Source: Atrichornis clamosus
Taxonomy: Eukaryota > Chordata > Aves > Passeriformes > Menuridae
NCBI GenBank assembly: GCA_013400975.1
Contig: WBMZ01006339.1
Span: 16,778-80,777, forward strand
Direction: 5' to 3'
Length of the DNA stretch: 64,000 nucleotides
A program made the translations under genes and the position numbers. Positions 25,890 through 39,500 of the stretch are shown piece after piece. The notes below the pieces were generated by a model. That model was not told where the DNA came from. It did not search any database and saw only the letters and a program-made list of their open reading frames with translations. How positions within the stretch are numbered: the stretch's first letter is position 1; each line of letters opens with the position of its first letter.

Positions 25890-28800
25890 ACGGCTCAGAT
25901 TCATGGAGAGAATTTTGAAAATATAATAGTTATGAACACTCTTTCCACAAAGAAAATTAGATTACTTGGGTTACAAGCTGGAGAAATTCCATAAATGTGG
26001 ATGGTTCAGCAGATGTAGAGTTTTGAGTCCTGTTTCTGTAATAATTTTTCACACATTTTTTTGAATCATCAAATGGCAGCCCAGCTGTTCGACTTTGCTC
26101 TGTAATGCCACTGAAAGTCCAACTGTCCTAATCCACAGACACTGTTGCCAATGCCCATCTGCTTGTAGTGCCAAAGAGTAGCTGAAAAAAATGGGGACAG
26201 AACAAAAAGGAATCCTAATAAGCTCATTTTAGCTGCACTACTGGATTTTGTGAGGTTCCGCAAATTTTAAATACATATAGGTTTTATACATTTGTCCAGT
26301 TTTAGTCCAACATAGTAATAACAAATAAATTGCGGAACCTAAAGCAGAAGTGGGTGTTGCCCTAAGTATCTACTGAGTCATTTAGTAACTGTGCATAATT
26401 TATTTTAATTCAAACTGTGGACAAGATTTTCAGCTAAGTTGAACTAGTGGACTTGTATCGCTAATTGGCCTTCTAAATCTGTTTTGCTTTGACCTATATA
26501 TTTATTTACATGTTATAAACAAGTTCAGCTTCCTTTAACCAAAGAACTATCAAAAATAGTCAGTATAAATGTTACTAAAAACTGTGTGAGTCTGTTCTTA
26601 AGTCTACATAAAACTAGTGCTAACTTAAAAAGGAAGCTGGCAGATCAAATTCATCTCAAAGCTGAGGAGATAGATACTAGTTTTGTTCCAAACCAACAAA
26701 TATTAGAGACACTTATAAATGAATAAAACCCTGTAGCATTTATAGGAGAACATATGTGCCAAAAATGCCTTCATAATTTACCATACTCTATGAATGCCAT
26801 GGGAGTAATTGTTTCCTTTAAGTACTTGGCAAACAGTGCTAGTATCCATGCAAAAGTGTAATTTTCCACTCAAAGAATTTCGTCTTGTAAGCACTCACGG
26901 AAAGAACAGCCAGAAATACAATGCCTTCTCTGCAATTCTCCCTGACTGCATTCATGTAGTCAAGACTGTTGGTTGAAATGCAGAAGAAATGGACAGCTGG
27001 TATTAAAACCACAATTAGATGCAGGAAGATCATCTTCTCATGAGAGCAGAAGTTCATGGTTATTATGTGCTTTTACTTGTTAGTTTTCTGGTTTGCGTCT
27101 CTAGGCAAAACCCTTTTGTAGTTTGAGGCAAAGTTCTACAATCTTCTTAAAATGAAATAAATTTGCAACCTTAAAAGAGATTCATGTGATAGACAAAATC
27201 ACCTGTTCTCTGATCTCTGTGTGAAGTGCTGTGCTATCTGTTCTGTAACTCAATAAATTGTGCTGTAGGGACTGGACAAACCTTGTTAGTTAAATAGGTC
27301 ACCAGCTTCAGTGACAAAACCTGCAAGGATTTCAAATGTTCTAAAGAAAATAAATACATTATCCATAAGAGAAAGTGATATACAAGTGCATAAATATGCA
27401 CCTAATTAGTAAGTAATGTGGGCCTATTTACTAAGGGACTATAGATGCAGCTGAACAAATAGATAATAGTTTACTCAACCCTGCTTTCTGCTGTGGTGAA
27501 TTGTCTCCTAATTGTGTTGTTTCAGCTTGTTGCTTGTCTGTATGGTGTATTCACGAGAATCTTATTTCTGCTCTAGAAAGTGCTAAATTTTCAATGCAGT
27601 ACTGTAAGATTCTTTGCTCTGTTAGGTATCAAAAATTTAAATTCACAGAATGTGAATGTCACTAAAATATGTATTCGTAAATCTTAGTCTTGGTGTTGCA
27701 ATAAAATTAAATGTCACCTTGATGCTGTCTTGGTTTGGGTTTTGTAGAAGTAAAAAGTGAAAGATTATTCTAACAGCATTTCTCTTACATATGAATTTGG
27801 TATTTAGATTATATCTCTGTGTTTACAATATATCTGAAGTTCAGTGAAATGGCATTTAAGGAGTTCTGCATGATTTTGCAGAGTAATTCAAATGTTTTCA
27901 TCACAACATAGATACTTTTCTTTCTGAAGAAGCACAGAATGCAACAAGATTCCACATAATTTTTTGATATTTTCAATATATTGTGCAAATGAATTGATAG
28001 AAATGGGGTTGTCATCATAAAAAATGGAAAAAATTACCCATGTCCAAGGATACTGTTTCTAAAGCTGGGGTTTTTTTTTGTAATCAGGAATATATATAGC
28101 TCTCACTTTTAAACATACTACCTGAAAGGCCAGAGCTTAGGGGTAAAGAAAGCTACTGAGCAGTTGTGTTCAACTACCAATATCAACTCACTATAAATAA
28201 GCAAATGCTTGCACAGGCATAGAATGTAGCTGATCAATACAATCTTTCATCAATACTTTTGTCTGCGGGTACACAGTTTACATTTTGCAGAAAGTTCTAT
28301 TAAAATTCAGTTTTAGTTGTGGTTACCTTTTTTTACCAAACAAAATGGCACAGAGAAGTTGTACACTTCTCCTCAGGAAACCATTATTTATGTATCCATC
28401 CTTCAAGCAGAATATTAAGGATGAATGGTGTATTTTCTGCTCTGCATTTGTTGCTTCTGTCAGCTCAGCCTTGCTTCTCATTCAGATTAACTTCACATAA
28501 AGGATGTGTCAGTTATTCTCTTTCACTTTCTCAGTGTTGTGATATTTCTTGGATTTATAAAAACTCCTGCAATTTAATCTGCTTTTTAGGAAACCATATA
28601 CTTGAATGGTACTTGAAAGTAGAGGCATTTTTTTCTTTGCACTTTCTAAATTCTTGTTCTGATGCAACATTGCACACTAGGGCAATACAGTGCAGTTGTT
28701 ACATGGATTTGGGAAAACAAATCTCTGCCTAAAAAATGTTTGCTATAATCATAAAGTAATATTAAATATACAAAAGTTCTTGTCCAAAATACCTTAAAGG

Positions 28801-29226
28801 ACATCTGACTATAACACCAGGAAAGAACTGAGACAGATTTTTTTTTTTCTGTATTTTCCTACAAATCAAATATAAATCAACCAGGACACAAAGAGAAAAA
28901 TAAAAGCAGGAGGTAAAACTATGGCTTAAGCTCAGAAACACAAGAGGTAGAACTGGCACAGGCCTTTTTTCCATCCATTGGTTAGATTTTGGAAAGTGAA
29001 TCCAAAGAGTGTAGGCATGCATTTTGCTGTCTGATGCAGGTGAATTGTCAAAGTCATATGTGCAAGTTTAATTGATTAGCGATCTAACAAATATTTTTGC
29101 AGACACATGCACGAGGCATTATTGAAAATACTTTTTCAAAAATGCGTAACTGATATTTAAAGATTAAGTAACTACTTACCATTTTTGTAAGACTTCTAGA
29201 ATATCAAGTTAAAACATTTAAAATCC
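25890..29226. other. AT-rich non-coding stretch, nothing recognised
   Basis: Frames up to 137 codons occur (28319-28732 plus), but they overlap other open frames and match nothing I know. No transposon ends or RNA genes were identified. Confidence 0.45.
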
Positions 29227-29400
29227 TTTTTTTTTTTTTTTGTCAGTAGGACTTTATTTTCAAAAATAACAGCTGGACCAGGCTATTTTCTTATGTACCG
29301 GGTTAGAGGGGTAACTAGCCCTATAACTTTGTAGATGCTAAGTACTGTGCATAATTGGATCATAAGGTTGCGGTTAGGTCATTTGGAAAAAATTAGCAAA
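29227..29400 (-). pseudogene. Possible 3' tail of an antisense retrocopy
   Basis: A 15-base T-run at 29227-29241 is directly followed by GTCAGTAGGACTTTATTTTC. Read on the minus strand, this is an AATAAA polyadenylation signal, about 14 further bases, then a poly-A tail, which is the arrangement left by LINE-mediated retroposition of an mRNA. The sequence upstream of the signal on that strand (to about 29400) is less AT-rich than its surroundings but was not matched to any gene, and no reading frame could be assigned. A chance A-run next to a chance AATAAA is the alternative. Confidence 0.3.
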
Positions 29401-29658
29401 GCTATAATTACTCACAAAAATGTGAACAGCTCTTATGTATAAACTAAATAAGGATATATATGATATGCACCACGGTACTGCACACTTGATATTATTTCAT
29501 GGAACCTTGGCGTTATTTTGTACAACAAACAGTAAAGCACAACTTTGTAGAATATACTATACTTGCACCTCTTGTTATCTTCTTAGTCTCCATTTAAACA
29601 GTTTTGATTGCATTAAAAAGAATTTCTACCATGTCAGACATTCTAAAAATGTTCAGTA

Positions 29659-29694
29659 TTATGTTTTTTGCAATTGCAATTATGTTTTTTGCAA
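29659..29694. repeat. Short tandem duplication (21 bp unit)
   Basis: TTATGTTTTTTGCAA at 29659-29673 recurs at 29680-29694, separated by TTGCAA. It is a slippage-type microduplication. Confidence 0.75.
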
Positions 29695-29722
29695 TCTAAC
29701 TGAATACTTTAGACTACTGTAG

Positions 29723-31175
29723 ATGAACAGTTCAACTGTATAATTTGAATTTTTTTCTCCACTGCAGTTCATAACCTAAGTTTAAGTTTCAATTAATTAT
29801 CCTATTATCCCTTGTTTCATTCTCACCATAGACATGGAACACAGATAAGTGTTGCAACTGCAAGTCCACCTCTGTCATTTAGTTTTTATTGCTAAATTTA
29901 GAAGCTTATTCTTCTTTTATTTGCGCTAGTAGTATTTTAGAAAAAGCAACAACAAAAACCCCAAAACAGTGCTCTTGGAAGCAGAGCAGTTTGAAGAGTG
30001 CAGTTGTCAACTCAAGGTGAGGCAAGGTGAACTGGATGTCATTTCTGCCCTTTGTGTCATGGCATCTTATGACATTCTCAGTGGCCGGCTACAGATATTG
30101 AGAAGGTCAGAAGGTTTTGGTTCTACTGTAGAATAAGAAAGTTTTGAAAGAAATTAATTTGTGAATGTCATGTGGACTGGTATTACTGCATGTAATAAAA
30201 TAGACTATTTTAATTACATCCTGGGATGATGTAGGCCTATTAAATAAAAATGTTAACAACTTCCTAGCAACGAAAGCTGAAACCACGTACAAACAAATGT
30301 TTGTACATTTGATCATGGAGACTCTTGGCTATTAAGGTTGTCTACGGCATTATGTCTAAATCATTGAGGATTATAAGGGTCTGTGATTCATCGGTTTGAA
30401 GACACTCTCAGATGTCAGGTAGGGATTTAATCACAAAAGTTTTAACTTCTGAAATGTAAGTTCAAGAATTGTATGGTTTATTCGTTAAAATATATGTTTT
30501 TGCTAACTAACATTAAAGGTGAAAAAGGCACAATTGGGAAGCTGAAGCAGATACTATTATCATGTGATGATGAATCTAAGTAGATTTCAGTTTTGCAGCT
30601 CATGATGCTATCTGTTGCAAGCCTAGTAAAATTAAGATAATTAAATTTTAGCAGACAATATTCATTATTTAGGAAACTAGCGTAACTCCAAAGTCTGTCT
30701 GACGTTAACCCAATAGTAAATGTGATGTAAATGATCACATTTTGTTAACTACAAATCAAATTATGAACATTTTAACCAAATACATATGAACTCCTAATAG
30801 AACTATTGTTAGGATAGTATTTTCAGTAGATTAAAAAAAAAAAAAATCTTCCCCACAGAATAATCAAAAAATATAGAAGGCACCTGATTCTGATCTCAAA
30901 ATAGTTTTGAAATACCTTGTACATTTAAAAAGCAAGAAATCTTCCCCCACCCCCAAATATAACATAATTAAAAATGAATGCTTCCTTAGCTCATATAAAT
31001 TGACATGGGTATATTGATTTTAGTGAAGCAATACGATACTAAATCAGATGTGGCCATGTGTTACTGTCCTTAACAGATGGTGATATGATTTTTTTAAAAA
31101 ATGAATTCTGATAAATGCCATGTATACAGGGAGATTGTGTTTTTACCAGATGCATCATTTTAGTTGTCATATATA
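29723..31175. other. AT-rich non-coding stretch
   Basis: A 14-base A-run lies at 30833-30846. Only short frames with no recognisable domain are present before the CR1 pair begins. Confidence 0.45.
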
Positions 31176-31674
31176 TCATAGAATCATAGAATATCCTAAG
31201 CTGGAGGAGAACCACAAGGATCATTGAGTCCAACTGCTGGCCCTACACAGGACAATCCCAAAAAATTGCACCATGTGCCCAAGAGCGCTGTCAGGGTTGG
31301 TGCTGTGACCACTGCCCTGGGGAGCCTGTTCCAGTGCCCAGCCACCCTCTGGGTGAAGAACCTTTTCCTGATATCCAACCTAATCCGCCCCTGGCTCAGC
31401 TTCAGGCCATTCTCTCAGGCCCTGTCACTGGCCACCACAGAGAAGAGATCCGTGCCTGCGCCTCCTCTTCCCCTCACAAGGAAGTTGTGACTGCAATGAG
31501 GGCTCCCCTCAGTCTCCTCCTCCCCAGGCTGAACAGACCAAGTGCCCTCAGCCACTCCTCACACAGTTTCCCCTCCACAGACCCTTCACCATCCTCACGG
31601 CCCTCCTTTGGATGCTCTCCAGTAGCTTTACATTCTCCTTTTATGGTGGGACACAGCACTATAGATGAGGCCTC
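31176..31674 (-). mobile_element. CR1 LINE, 5'-truncated 3' fragment
   Basis: On the plus strand the element starts with its 3' microsatellite end, TCATAGAATCATAGAA, so the sense strand is minus. Minus-strand frames give the C-terminal end of CR1 ORF2. The frame at 31196-31378 contains DIRKRFF and HWNRLPR, and the frame at 31474-31659 contains ELGLFSL-like (ALGLFSL) and RRRLRG. These lie in different frames, so ORF2 is frameshifted as well as truncated. The 5' break is near 31674, after the GAGGCCTC region, a common CR1 truncation pattern from incomplete reverse transcription. The endonuclease and the catalytic core of the reverse transcriptase are absent, so the copy cannot move itself. CR1 is the dominant avian non-LTR family, which is the main reason for calling the host a bird. 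Confidence 0.95.
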
Positions 31675-31684
31675 TTTTAAAAAG

Positions 31685-32072
31685 TCATAGAATTATGGAA
31701 TCATAGAATGGTTTAGGTTGGAAAGATCCTTAAAGATCACTTGGGTCCAGCCCCCTTACTGTGGGCAGGGACACCTTCCACTCCACTTATTTGGCCAGAG
31801 CCCCATTCAGCCTGGCCTTGAACATTTCCAGGGGTGAGGCAGTCATGACTTATCTGGGAAACCAGTTCCAGTGCCTCACTGCCCCCAGGGTAAAGAATTT
31901 CTTCTAATATCTAACCTAAACCTACTCACTCAGTTTAAAAGCATTCCCCCTTGTAGAAAGTCCCTCTCCAGCTCTCTTGTAGTCACGCTTTAGGTACTGG
32001 AAGGCCTCAATAAGATCACTTTAGAGCCTTCTCTTCTCCAGGCTGAACAATCCCAACTCTCTCAGCCTTTCT
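31685..32072 (-). mobile_element. CR1 LINE, second 5'-truncated 3' fragment
   Basis: A second CR1 3' end begins at 31685 with TCATAGAATTATGGAATCATAG, about 10 bases beyond the 5' break of the first copy and in the same orientation. The following GGTTTAGGTTGGAAAGATC stretch is the classical CR1 3' UTR. Further along, the plus-strand text CTTCTCCAGGCTGAACAA corresponds on the minus strand to the ORF2 C-terminal LFSLEK-type segment. The fragment ends near 32072. It has no intact frame. Its 3' UTR differs from the first copy, so this looks like a separate insertion and probably a different CR1 subfamily, not a tandem duplication. Confidence 0.93.
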
Positions 32073-33302
32073 AGTACCTTCAATAAGTTCTTAAAATATC
32101 ACCGGTGTTTATCTGGCTCAACTACCTGGTTATATTCTTTTGTTAATTGCAGAGCTGCCTTCAACTGAACACAAATATTACCCTGTGCCAATATATTCAT
32201 GCTGGCAGAAACCTTGCATGAGAAGGAGCCAAAAATGTAGAAAGGTCCAAGCTTGTTAATTTTTACAGCCATTCATGAAAATTCTGTTTAAAAAGGGAAC
32301 AATATAATATGTAACAGGTAGATCAGCCCCAGGTCTTCCTCATTTTTATTCCATGTTTACAGTACCTTCAGCACTGCAGATATAATAGCTTTTACTTTAT
32401 GCACTATCAATTTAGTGATAAAATCAAGCCCCAAGTAAACACACAGAACAGATTGCAACATTTAAAAATGCTAAACAAACATCATGGATTTGTTGTCATA
32501 GGCAAAATGGGCAGGTTATTGACACAGCTTAAGAAATGTGGTTGTTTCTTCTGTGTATGTAAAGATATGTCTAAAATATATGAATTTATTGTATAATTAA
32601 GAGTTGTAAAAAAAATTGCAACAGAACCTGTACTTTAAGGGGAGATACTATGAAAAGTGAAATAGACTTTTTATGGCTTTAGCAGAACCTGGAAAATCCC
32701 AGCACATCTGCAGGGGTGCACAGTGTTTTTGAGGAGGTAAAGTTTTGAGAAAGACTCAGTATTATAAGTGAGAAACTGTGTTTGAATAGTTGGATTAAAA
32801 GTTTTTTCCCTTGTTGAAGGTGTATGGAAAGTCTTGGTTATACTGTTGGCTAATGAAATTTTTGAGACTGGAAGACTAAGCATTAACTGGAAAGGTAAAG
32901 TGTTCTCTGGCAAATGGAGACTCAAGAATGGTAAACTTTGTTTAGGATATTTGCAAATGTCTGCTGATGGTTAGACCTTAAAAAAAAAAAATAGAGCATT
33001 ACCAGATTGTTTGTTTGAAAAGTTAGTGAGCTAACTCAAAGTGGTCTGATTTTTGTTTATGTTACTACCCAAGCCTGAGTATTCACAGAAGAAGACTAAG
33101 AATACATGCTGTTAAGCATCTTAAATTACCTAAGGCTTAAATTACCTGTAATCACTTATCTAAGAACAACTCTAGATGAGCTTGATCAGATTTTAGCCAT
33201 TACAGATAATTCCATGTCACAAGCCACCATGGCAGAATATTTCTGATGTAGAAATCTGTGAAAGAAGATTTAAGTTAAGGCTGTGATACACCTCAGTAGA
33301 AA
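32073..33302. other. AT-rich non-coding stretch, nothing recognised
   Basis: No further CR1 sequence was recognised beyond the second fragment. Only frames under 90 codons occur, with no domain. Confidence 0.45.
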
Positions 33303-33593
33303 ATGAGGAACCAAATTTATGCATTTCAATCACATTTCTTCACAGAAAATATGAAACCTGGGAATGCAGAAGTGGCAATAGAAGCAGAAATAAATACAGT
33401 CCTACTGAGCTTGAAATTATTCAAGGGTGGCAAGTTTGTCAGTTTTACAGCACACCTTCCAGAAGTGTTTACAATGCTAATACAGTTATATAAAGAGGAA
33501 CTTGTGATTTTAAAGGCTGCTGAGTCACATTTTGCCCTCATTGAGGTGGAGCAATCAGTTGCCAATACAGACACATTGCATAGCATAACGTGA
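33303..33593 (+). other. 96-codon open frame of unknown status
   Basis: An ATG-started frame of 96 codons encodes a peptide with a fairly balanced composition (E, A, L, V, T), less AT-biased than its neighbours. An 86-codon frame is open antisense across nearly the same bases (33326-33586). No motif or family was recognised, and no splice or promoter context is visible. It may be part of a decayed repeat or a conserved non-coding stretch that happens to lack stops. Confidence 0.2.
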
Positions 33594-36543
33594 AATTACA
33601 AATCAACTGGACACATCCACCATGTCCAAGCAGAAGATTGTTAATCAACATGTGTGACAGCTGTTAGGGAGAGAATGCACTATGTCTCAGAAAGATCTGG
33701 CACTTGTTCTTCCTGGTAGATATGCTTTTCACAAGTGAGTTGCATTAGAATCTATTAGCGTGGGTTTTTAGAAAATCATGGGATGGAATAAAAATAAAGC
33801 ACTGAGCTTCTGCTGCATACTAGCAGTGCTCCAGAATGACACTGTGATCAAACAAGTGATTCTCTTTAAGAAAAGGAAAGCTGAAACCATGACACTTGAT
33901 AGACATATGACATGACCACAGTTACTCAGCGAAAACAATTGAAAGATTTTTGGGGGTGGGGGTTTCTGCTAAATTGACAGAATTCTGTTAATTCTTCAAG
34001 AAAAGAATGGGAATCAGTTATCTTTTTTTTTTTTTTAATTTGATCTGTTTAAGAAAGTCATTGAAATTACTTAAGCACTGGATGAGGAAATAGAAGGCTT
34101 AATCTATTGGAACTGCTCTGTCTCAATAAGCTATTCCAAAATACCCCACCCGTTCATAAATTAGTGCTAGAAATAAAAGCACTTTATGTTCTCCTTTTTG
34201 TGAAAAAATAGTGCAACACGTTTTCTTGTGGTGTATAAATGTATATATTATGCTGTAACTGGACTGAGACATCCTTACTCTGGTCACCATAAAAGCATCC
34301 TGGTCTCTTGGGGAATAGTTGAAATATTTATATAAAGCAAAACTGAAATTTATAAAAGTTGTAACTGTCAATATTCAAATATGAATTTAATTATGAACTG
34401 TGAAACTAACTCAACAATTAAACCAGGACGACAAAGCTGAAAACAAAGCACATCATAGATGTTGAAATAGATATTGTTTAACAATTAACATTGTTCAGAA
34501 AAATCATGCCTTGTTATGCAATTATAGGCCAGTTAAATGCATAAGATCCTCTTCAGTACTAATGCCTGGTATTATCATATACTGTAATATAGTAAAATCC
34601 AACAGATATGTCTTTATGATCAAAGCATTAAATTTAAAAAAGAAAGTTAGTAATACTTACTGTTCTGTTTTGTTGTCACAAAAGGGGTTGGACTCTTAGG
34701 TTTTTACAAAGAGGAAAAATAAGAATGCTGTGACCTGCCAGTGCAGTCTTGCAAGTTTTCTTATGTTATCTGAAAGTTCCCAAATGTACTTTTTTCAGCA
34801 GCATAGATAATAACCTGAATTATGCAGGTAAATCTTCTCGTATTAGTCTTTGATTGCTGTGTTTTATTTGTGTACTTGCTTCAGGGGCACAGTTGTATTG
34901 TGGTGATTTAAGGAAAAGTAGTGTATTTGGTATATGCTGTATATAAATCCAGAAGAATTGTAGGCAGGTGAATATATTTTAATTATTCCTTCTGCTAAAT
35001 GTCTCCATTTCTTTTATCAAGCACAAAGTGCACCAAATTTTCAATCTTGCTAGAATGTGAGAATGCTGATGTGTGAATGATTCAGGATTTCCAAACTTCA
35101 GAAACTTCAACAGAAAAAAAGTCCTATATTTTAATTACTAATTTTATTTGTAGGATTTTGTGGTAACTGTCTATATGCTATTTCTTTGTACTTTTTTATT
35201 TCTTTCTTCCATTCTTTTACAAGTCAAAATACCTATAGTGTATGTCATCCATGAAAAAAAAAAATCTTTAGCTCATTTTTGAGATCACTTTCACAAGCAA
35301 AAAGAGACAAACAGGAAAGAATTTTATTTTCAGATAACATTAGAATATAGAGGTGGTATCTTTTTTCATTCGTAGCAGCAGTGATTTGGCAGAGTTTTTG
35401 ATTTTAAAAGATCACCTACTTTATATAAATGATGATGTGAGAGGCGCAAACAGGATATACTGAGTAGCCAGCAAAATGAAAAATGGTATTTGAGAAGATG
35501 TATCAAAGTATACACTAGTTCATCAATTTTTTTTGTTGCTCTCAGTTCTTCTCTCCTCAAACCTTTGCATACTATTAATGTGTAGAAGCCTGGAAAAAGA
35601 TAAAGTTTCCTCATAAGTAAATGGAAGAGGCTAAACACTTGGCAATTCTGGCATACACACTTCAAAGACTTTCAAATATGAAGGAAATTTAGAGAGCTCT
35701 GTGTAGAGAATATTTTCAACAGGTCTTCAGGGAAGCAGGTGCTATGTATTTGAAAAATGCTTGTAAGTAGTTGGATTGCTGAATAGCCATGGTCAAAAAG
35801 TAAACTCTTGTACTGCATTTGCACAAGGCTTGATCCTGGTGGTGTAGTTTCATTGAATTGAAAGGAGCAGAGCTTGTTAAGATACTTTTTAACAAGGCAG
35901 TGTTTCATTAATGAGGTCACTGGGTTAAGTGGAAGTGAATGTTAAAGATGTATCTTAAAATTCAAGGATCTGTTTTCAAGAAAGCAGGCTAGAAAAAGTT
36001 TTAATTCGTTGTGCAGGTAAGAATGAAATATTTGAACTATCTTTCTCATTGTGGGGATTTGTATTACCTTATTTTTTTTCTATTTCTTGGAAAGTGATAA
36101 CTATAAAAAGCCTTTTGAGGGTGATGGTATGAGTTAGTATAGACATTCATGGGGTCTGATAACCTTTAGCCTTTTCCCAGCAAGCGAATAGTTTCTCCAG
36201 ATTTTACAGTGTTTCCTTTGTATTCACTAGTCTTTTGTTGGCTCGTTTGTTTATTTCGTGGGTTTTGTTTGTTTTGGTTTTTTAATTCTACACCGAGATT
36301 CTCAAAATAACCACCCCTGAATTGTTCCCAGTTCAGGAATTCTCATAATGGCCTGCACATGACTCCTTTCTGTGTGATGCACCTCAGTAGGGAGCTGTGA
36401 ACTATCTGTGCATTAAATGAAGATCTGTGTCTGGCATCTTCTCCTTCCAGTATCAGGTTGAACTTTTCCTTGTGATATACAGGGGCACACTTTAAGAAGT
36501 CATTTCCACTGCTGTCAGTTTTCTATTCACATTCAGATGCAAA
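33594..36543. other. AT-rich non-coding stretch
   Basis: A 14-base T-run occurs at 34023-34036, and a G/T-rich tract at about 36236-36285. Nothing gene-like was recognised. Confidence 0.45.
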
Positions 36544-36583
36544 ACCCACTAAGGTCAACACAAAATGCCCTTTGAATTCAGTG
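36544..36583. repeat. Imperfect palindrome, MITE-like remnant
   Basis: CCACTAAGGTCAA near the left end pairs with TTTGAATTCAGTGG at the right end, matching at about 10 of 13 positions. The sequence resembles the same old palindromic family as 25857-25889 (cores of the type CCATTGAAGTCAATGG). It is too decayed to delimit the full element. Confidence 0.35.
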
Positions 36584-39500
36584 GTCCTTGTATGAGATTA
36601 CCTATGTCTTAAAATGCGTCTTCATAAAATAATCCCTAAAGTTTATTTGTTTATAAGTGTTTTCCATTATCTTTATTCTCCTTGATAATGGCAGTAAGTG
36701 GTAACTTTTTTGGTTGTAGGGCAGCACTGGTGTAGGAGAGATCTAGATTCTGTACTTCTATATAACCAGAAATAAACTTCATGTTGGAAATAATAAGGGA
36801 AGGCAGTGAGACTCCATAATTCATGAATTTGCACAGATAAAGCACAAACTTTTTGTTTTTTTTTAAATATGTGGTTCAAGGTGTATATTTGAAAAAAAAA
36901 GATAGAAAAATGTAAGAAAACTCTCCTTACTTCTAGGATTTGATGTATAAGCTTAAGTAGCCATCTAAATGCTAAATGATCCTACTGCAGTTTATAGAAT
37001 TTCTATATTCAGAGTACTGTGAGCAGTAGATAATGGTAATCATGTTTTGAAGTAATTATTTGTTATTAAAAATCTATTATTAAGTGCAAAAAATTGCTAA
37101 TAGATGAGGAAGTTCAAAAAGAAAACACATTTTTTCTTTGCTTTATGATTACTCAGGTTTTCATAGCAGCTTAAATAACTCTTAGACTCAGAATAAGAGA
37201 GGTTTTATACATATATAGATAGACAGATATATTTAAAGGAACACCATGCAATGTGAGCTTCCCTGACAGTGCAATGCTGTGTGTTCTTTCACATGTTATA
37301 AAATGCATCATCTCAACTAAGCTTTACTAATTTTCTGTGTATTCCTGGAATTTTCAATACAGCTGCAGGTAGATCAGACTCGAGTGGAAGCAGAAGTGAA
37401 ATTTCTGAGCTTTGTGAGGAACTTCAGGGTTTATCCCTCATAATTAGAAGTTGATGGGAACCAGCAGTACCCTTAATAAAATAGCAAGTGCTTCTGGGGC
37501 TCGGCAGGTTTTGTGTCTGTGGAAAACACTGTTTAATGGGAATAATCATTGCCTGAGACTGACTTTCAATCCAGCCTCCTCTCTGAATTAGTTACTACCC
37601 AAATTCAGCCATTTGACAGACAGAGGAAAGGCAAGAGCCTCAAACCTAATATCAGTGCCTTGTCTTGTCTTCTGACATAGCTACTTTTCTTGCTGCTCAC
37701 TAGTATAATCATAGACTGCAGCTCTTTTTAATGGTCATTGTACATATTTTTTTTTTATTTATTCAAAACCTCGTTTCATGGTGGTAAATATTCTGTGGAA
37801 ATTATTATCTTTTTTTTAATGCTGTTGAACAAAACTAGAAAAAAAAAAGAGAGATAAAGGTAGCAATCTAGAAATAGTCTGCACCATCCAAATAATTTAT
37901 TTATTGAATAAGGTTAGATATTTTTAGGAAACACTAAACTTTCACTTCATTTTGATAATCTGATAACGTTGTGTCAATCCCTATCCCCTGAAATTAGGTT
38001 TAACAGTCTATAATACCATTCAAATAAGTAATTCTACTAAACTTACCTACAGTTCATATTCAAATAAATCAGTTAAACTTTTGTAAAGAAATGGTTGAAA
38101 CTACAGGTTTTCCTTGTTTTCTTTTCATCATAGGGACATGATCTCACCCTTTTGATTTTAGTTTCTTCATTTGTAATGTGGGCCAGATATGTGGCTCGGT
38201 ATTGCTCCTGAAAGATATTTAAATGCCCAATTCATAATCCTGAGCAAAAGTTGGTTTTACACATGGAAATTTATAAACAAAGACAACAAAGCAACTACTC
38301 TCGTTAAAAGTTGCAAACATTCAGGAAAATCTTTGCCTGCAAACATTTGAAACTCCAGCTTTGACCTGATGACAAAAAGCAAAATTTTCCTTTGTACTTC
38401 TTTTATAAGATTGTTGTTTTTATTTTGCAGAAGCTGTGTCTCAAGCTAGAGGCCAGGAACCTTATTTATTTCTCTACCATTTTTGTTCTGAAACCATAAA
38501 TATGTTGAAAAGAGCGTAAAAGCTTTTGCTAATACTTTTCAGATGTTCACAGAACAAAATTAGCCTTTGACATTTTACTTAGGCTAAAAAATGAAAGGCG
38601 TTTAATCTTTGTTGTTTAGAGTGCAGATGGTTGAAAAATTATATTAATAACATAAAAAGTATTTTACTGTTTGTACTTCTGCCAGTGTGTATATGACAAA
38701 TAAAACTTAGCGAATTCGGATTTAGAGAAACAATACGTGACTTGAAATATTAGGTAATCCATGGCTGAATACACAGAGTGGCTTTAGAAGACCATGAAAT
38801 TTAGTATACTAGCTCAAGCCATAAATCCTATTGTCTTCCAAATGCCTAATGTGTCTACACTTAACATTTTAAATGAAAAAATACTCCCATAAAGCAAGAA
38901 AGCCCCTGTTGAAAGATGTGAATGGTAGTGAAAAAATTCCCTCATCCTCCCCTCTTCTGCAGTGTTGACCAGTTCATTCCTTAAAGACAATACCAGATTT
39001 TTTTTTGTTTTCTTATATATGCCTATAAGCATGATGCTAAATTTGTAATAAGGCTGGAATTACTTTGAGTGTTCTGCCTCCTCCAATGATTGCAGTTTAT
39101 CTGGATGAACATCAGTTCAAACATTGTTAGAATGAAGGCTTTCAAATCTTTTTCCTCTTACTCTGGGGCATGTTTATGGACTTTTTGATGCTTTTTACAA
39201 TCCCAGGCATTATGTATGAATTGCTAAACTTAAACCTTGAGACATGTGAGTCTCTATTAGCTATGACCATAGTTAATAGGGGAATTGCCTTTTGTAAGTA
39301 GGGAGTTGATTTGCAGTGCAGTGGCAGATGAATAACATACAACAGCACCTTTCCTGTGGATCAGAAAAGAAAAATATACCTGATATACTGAACTGGTGTA
39401 AGTCCACATAACTTCATCCTCTGCAGAGGAGCTCACCTGACTAATATTGGAATTTCCATGGATGTCCTACATAAATGATTAGTGGCCAATAGTGTAGAAT

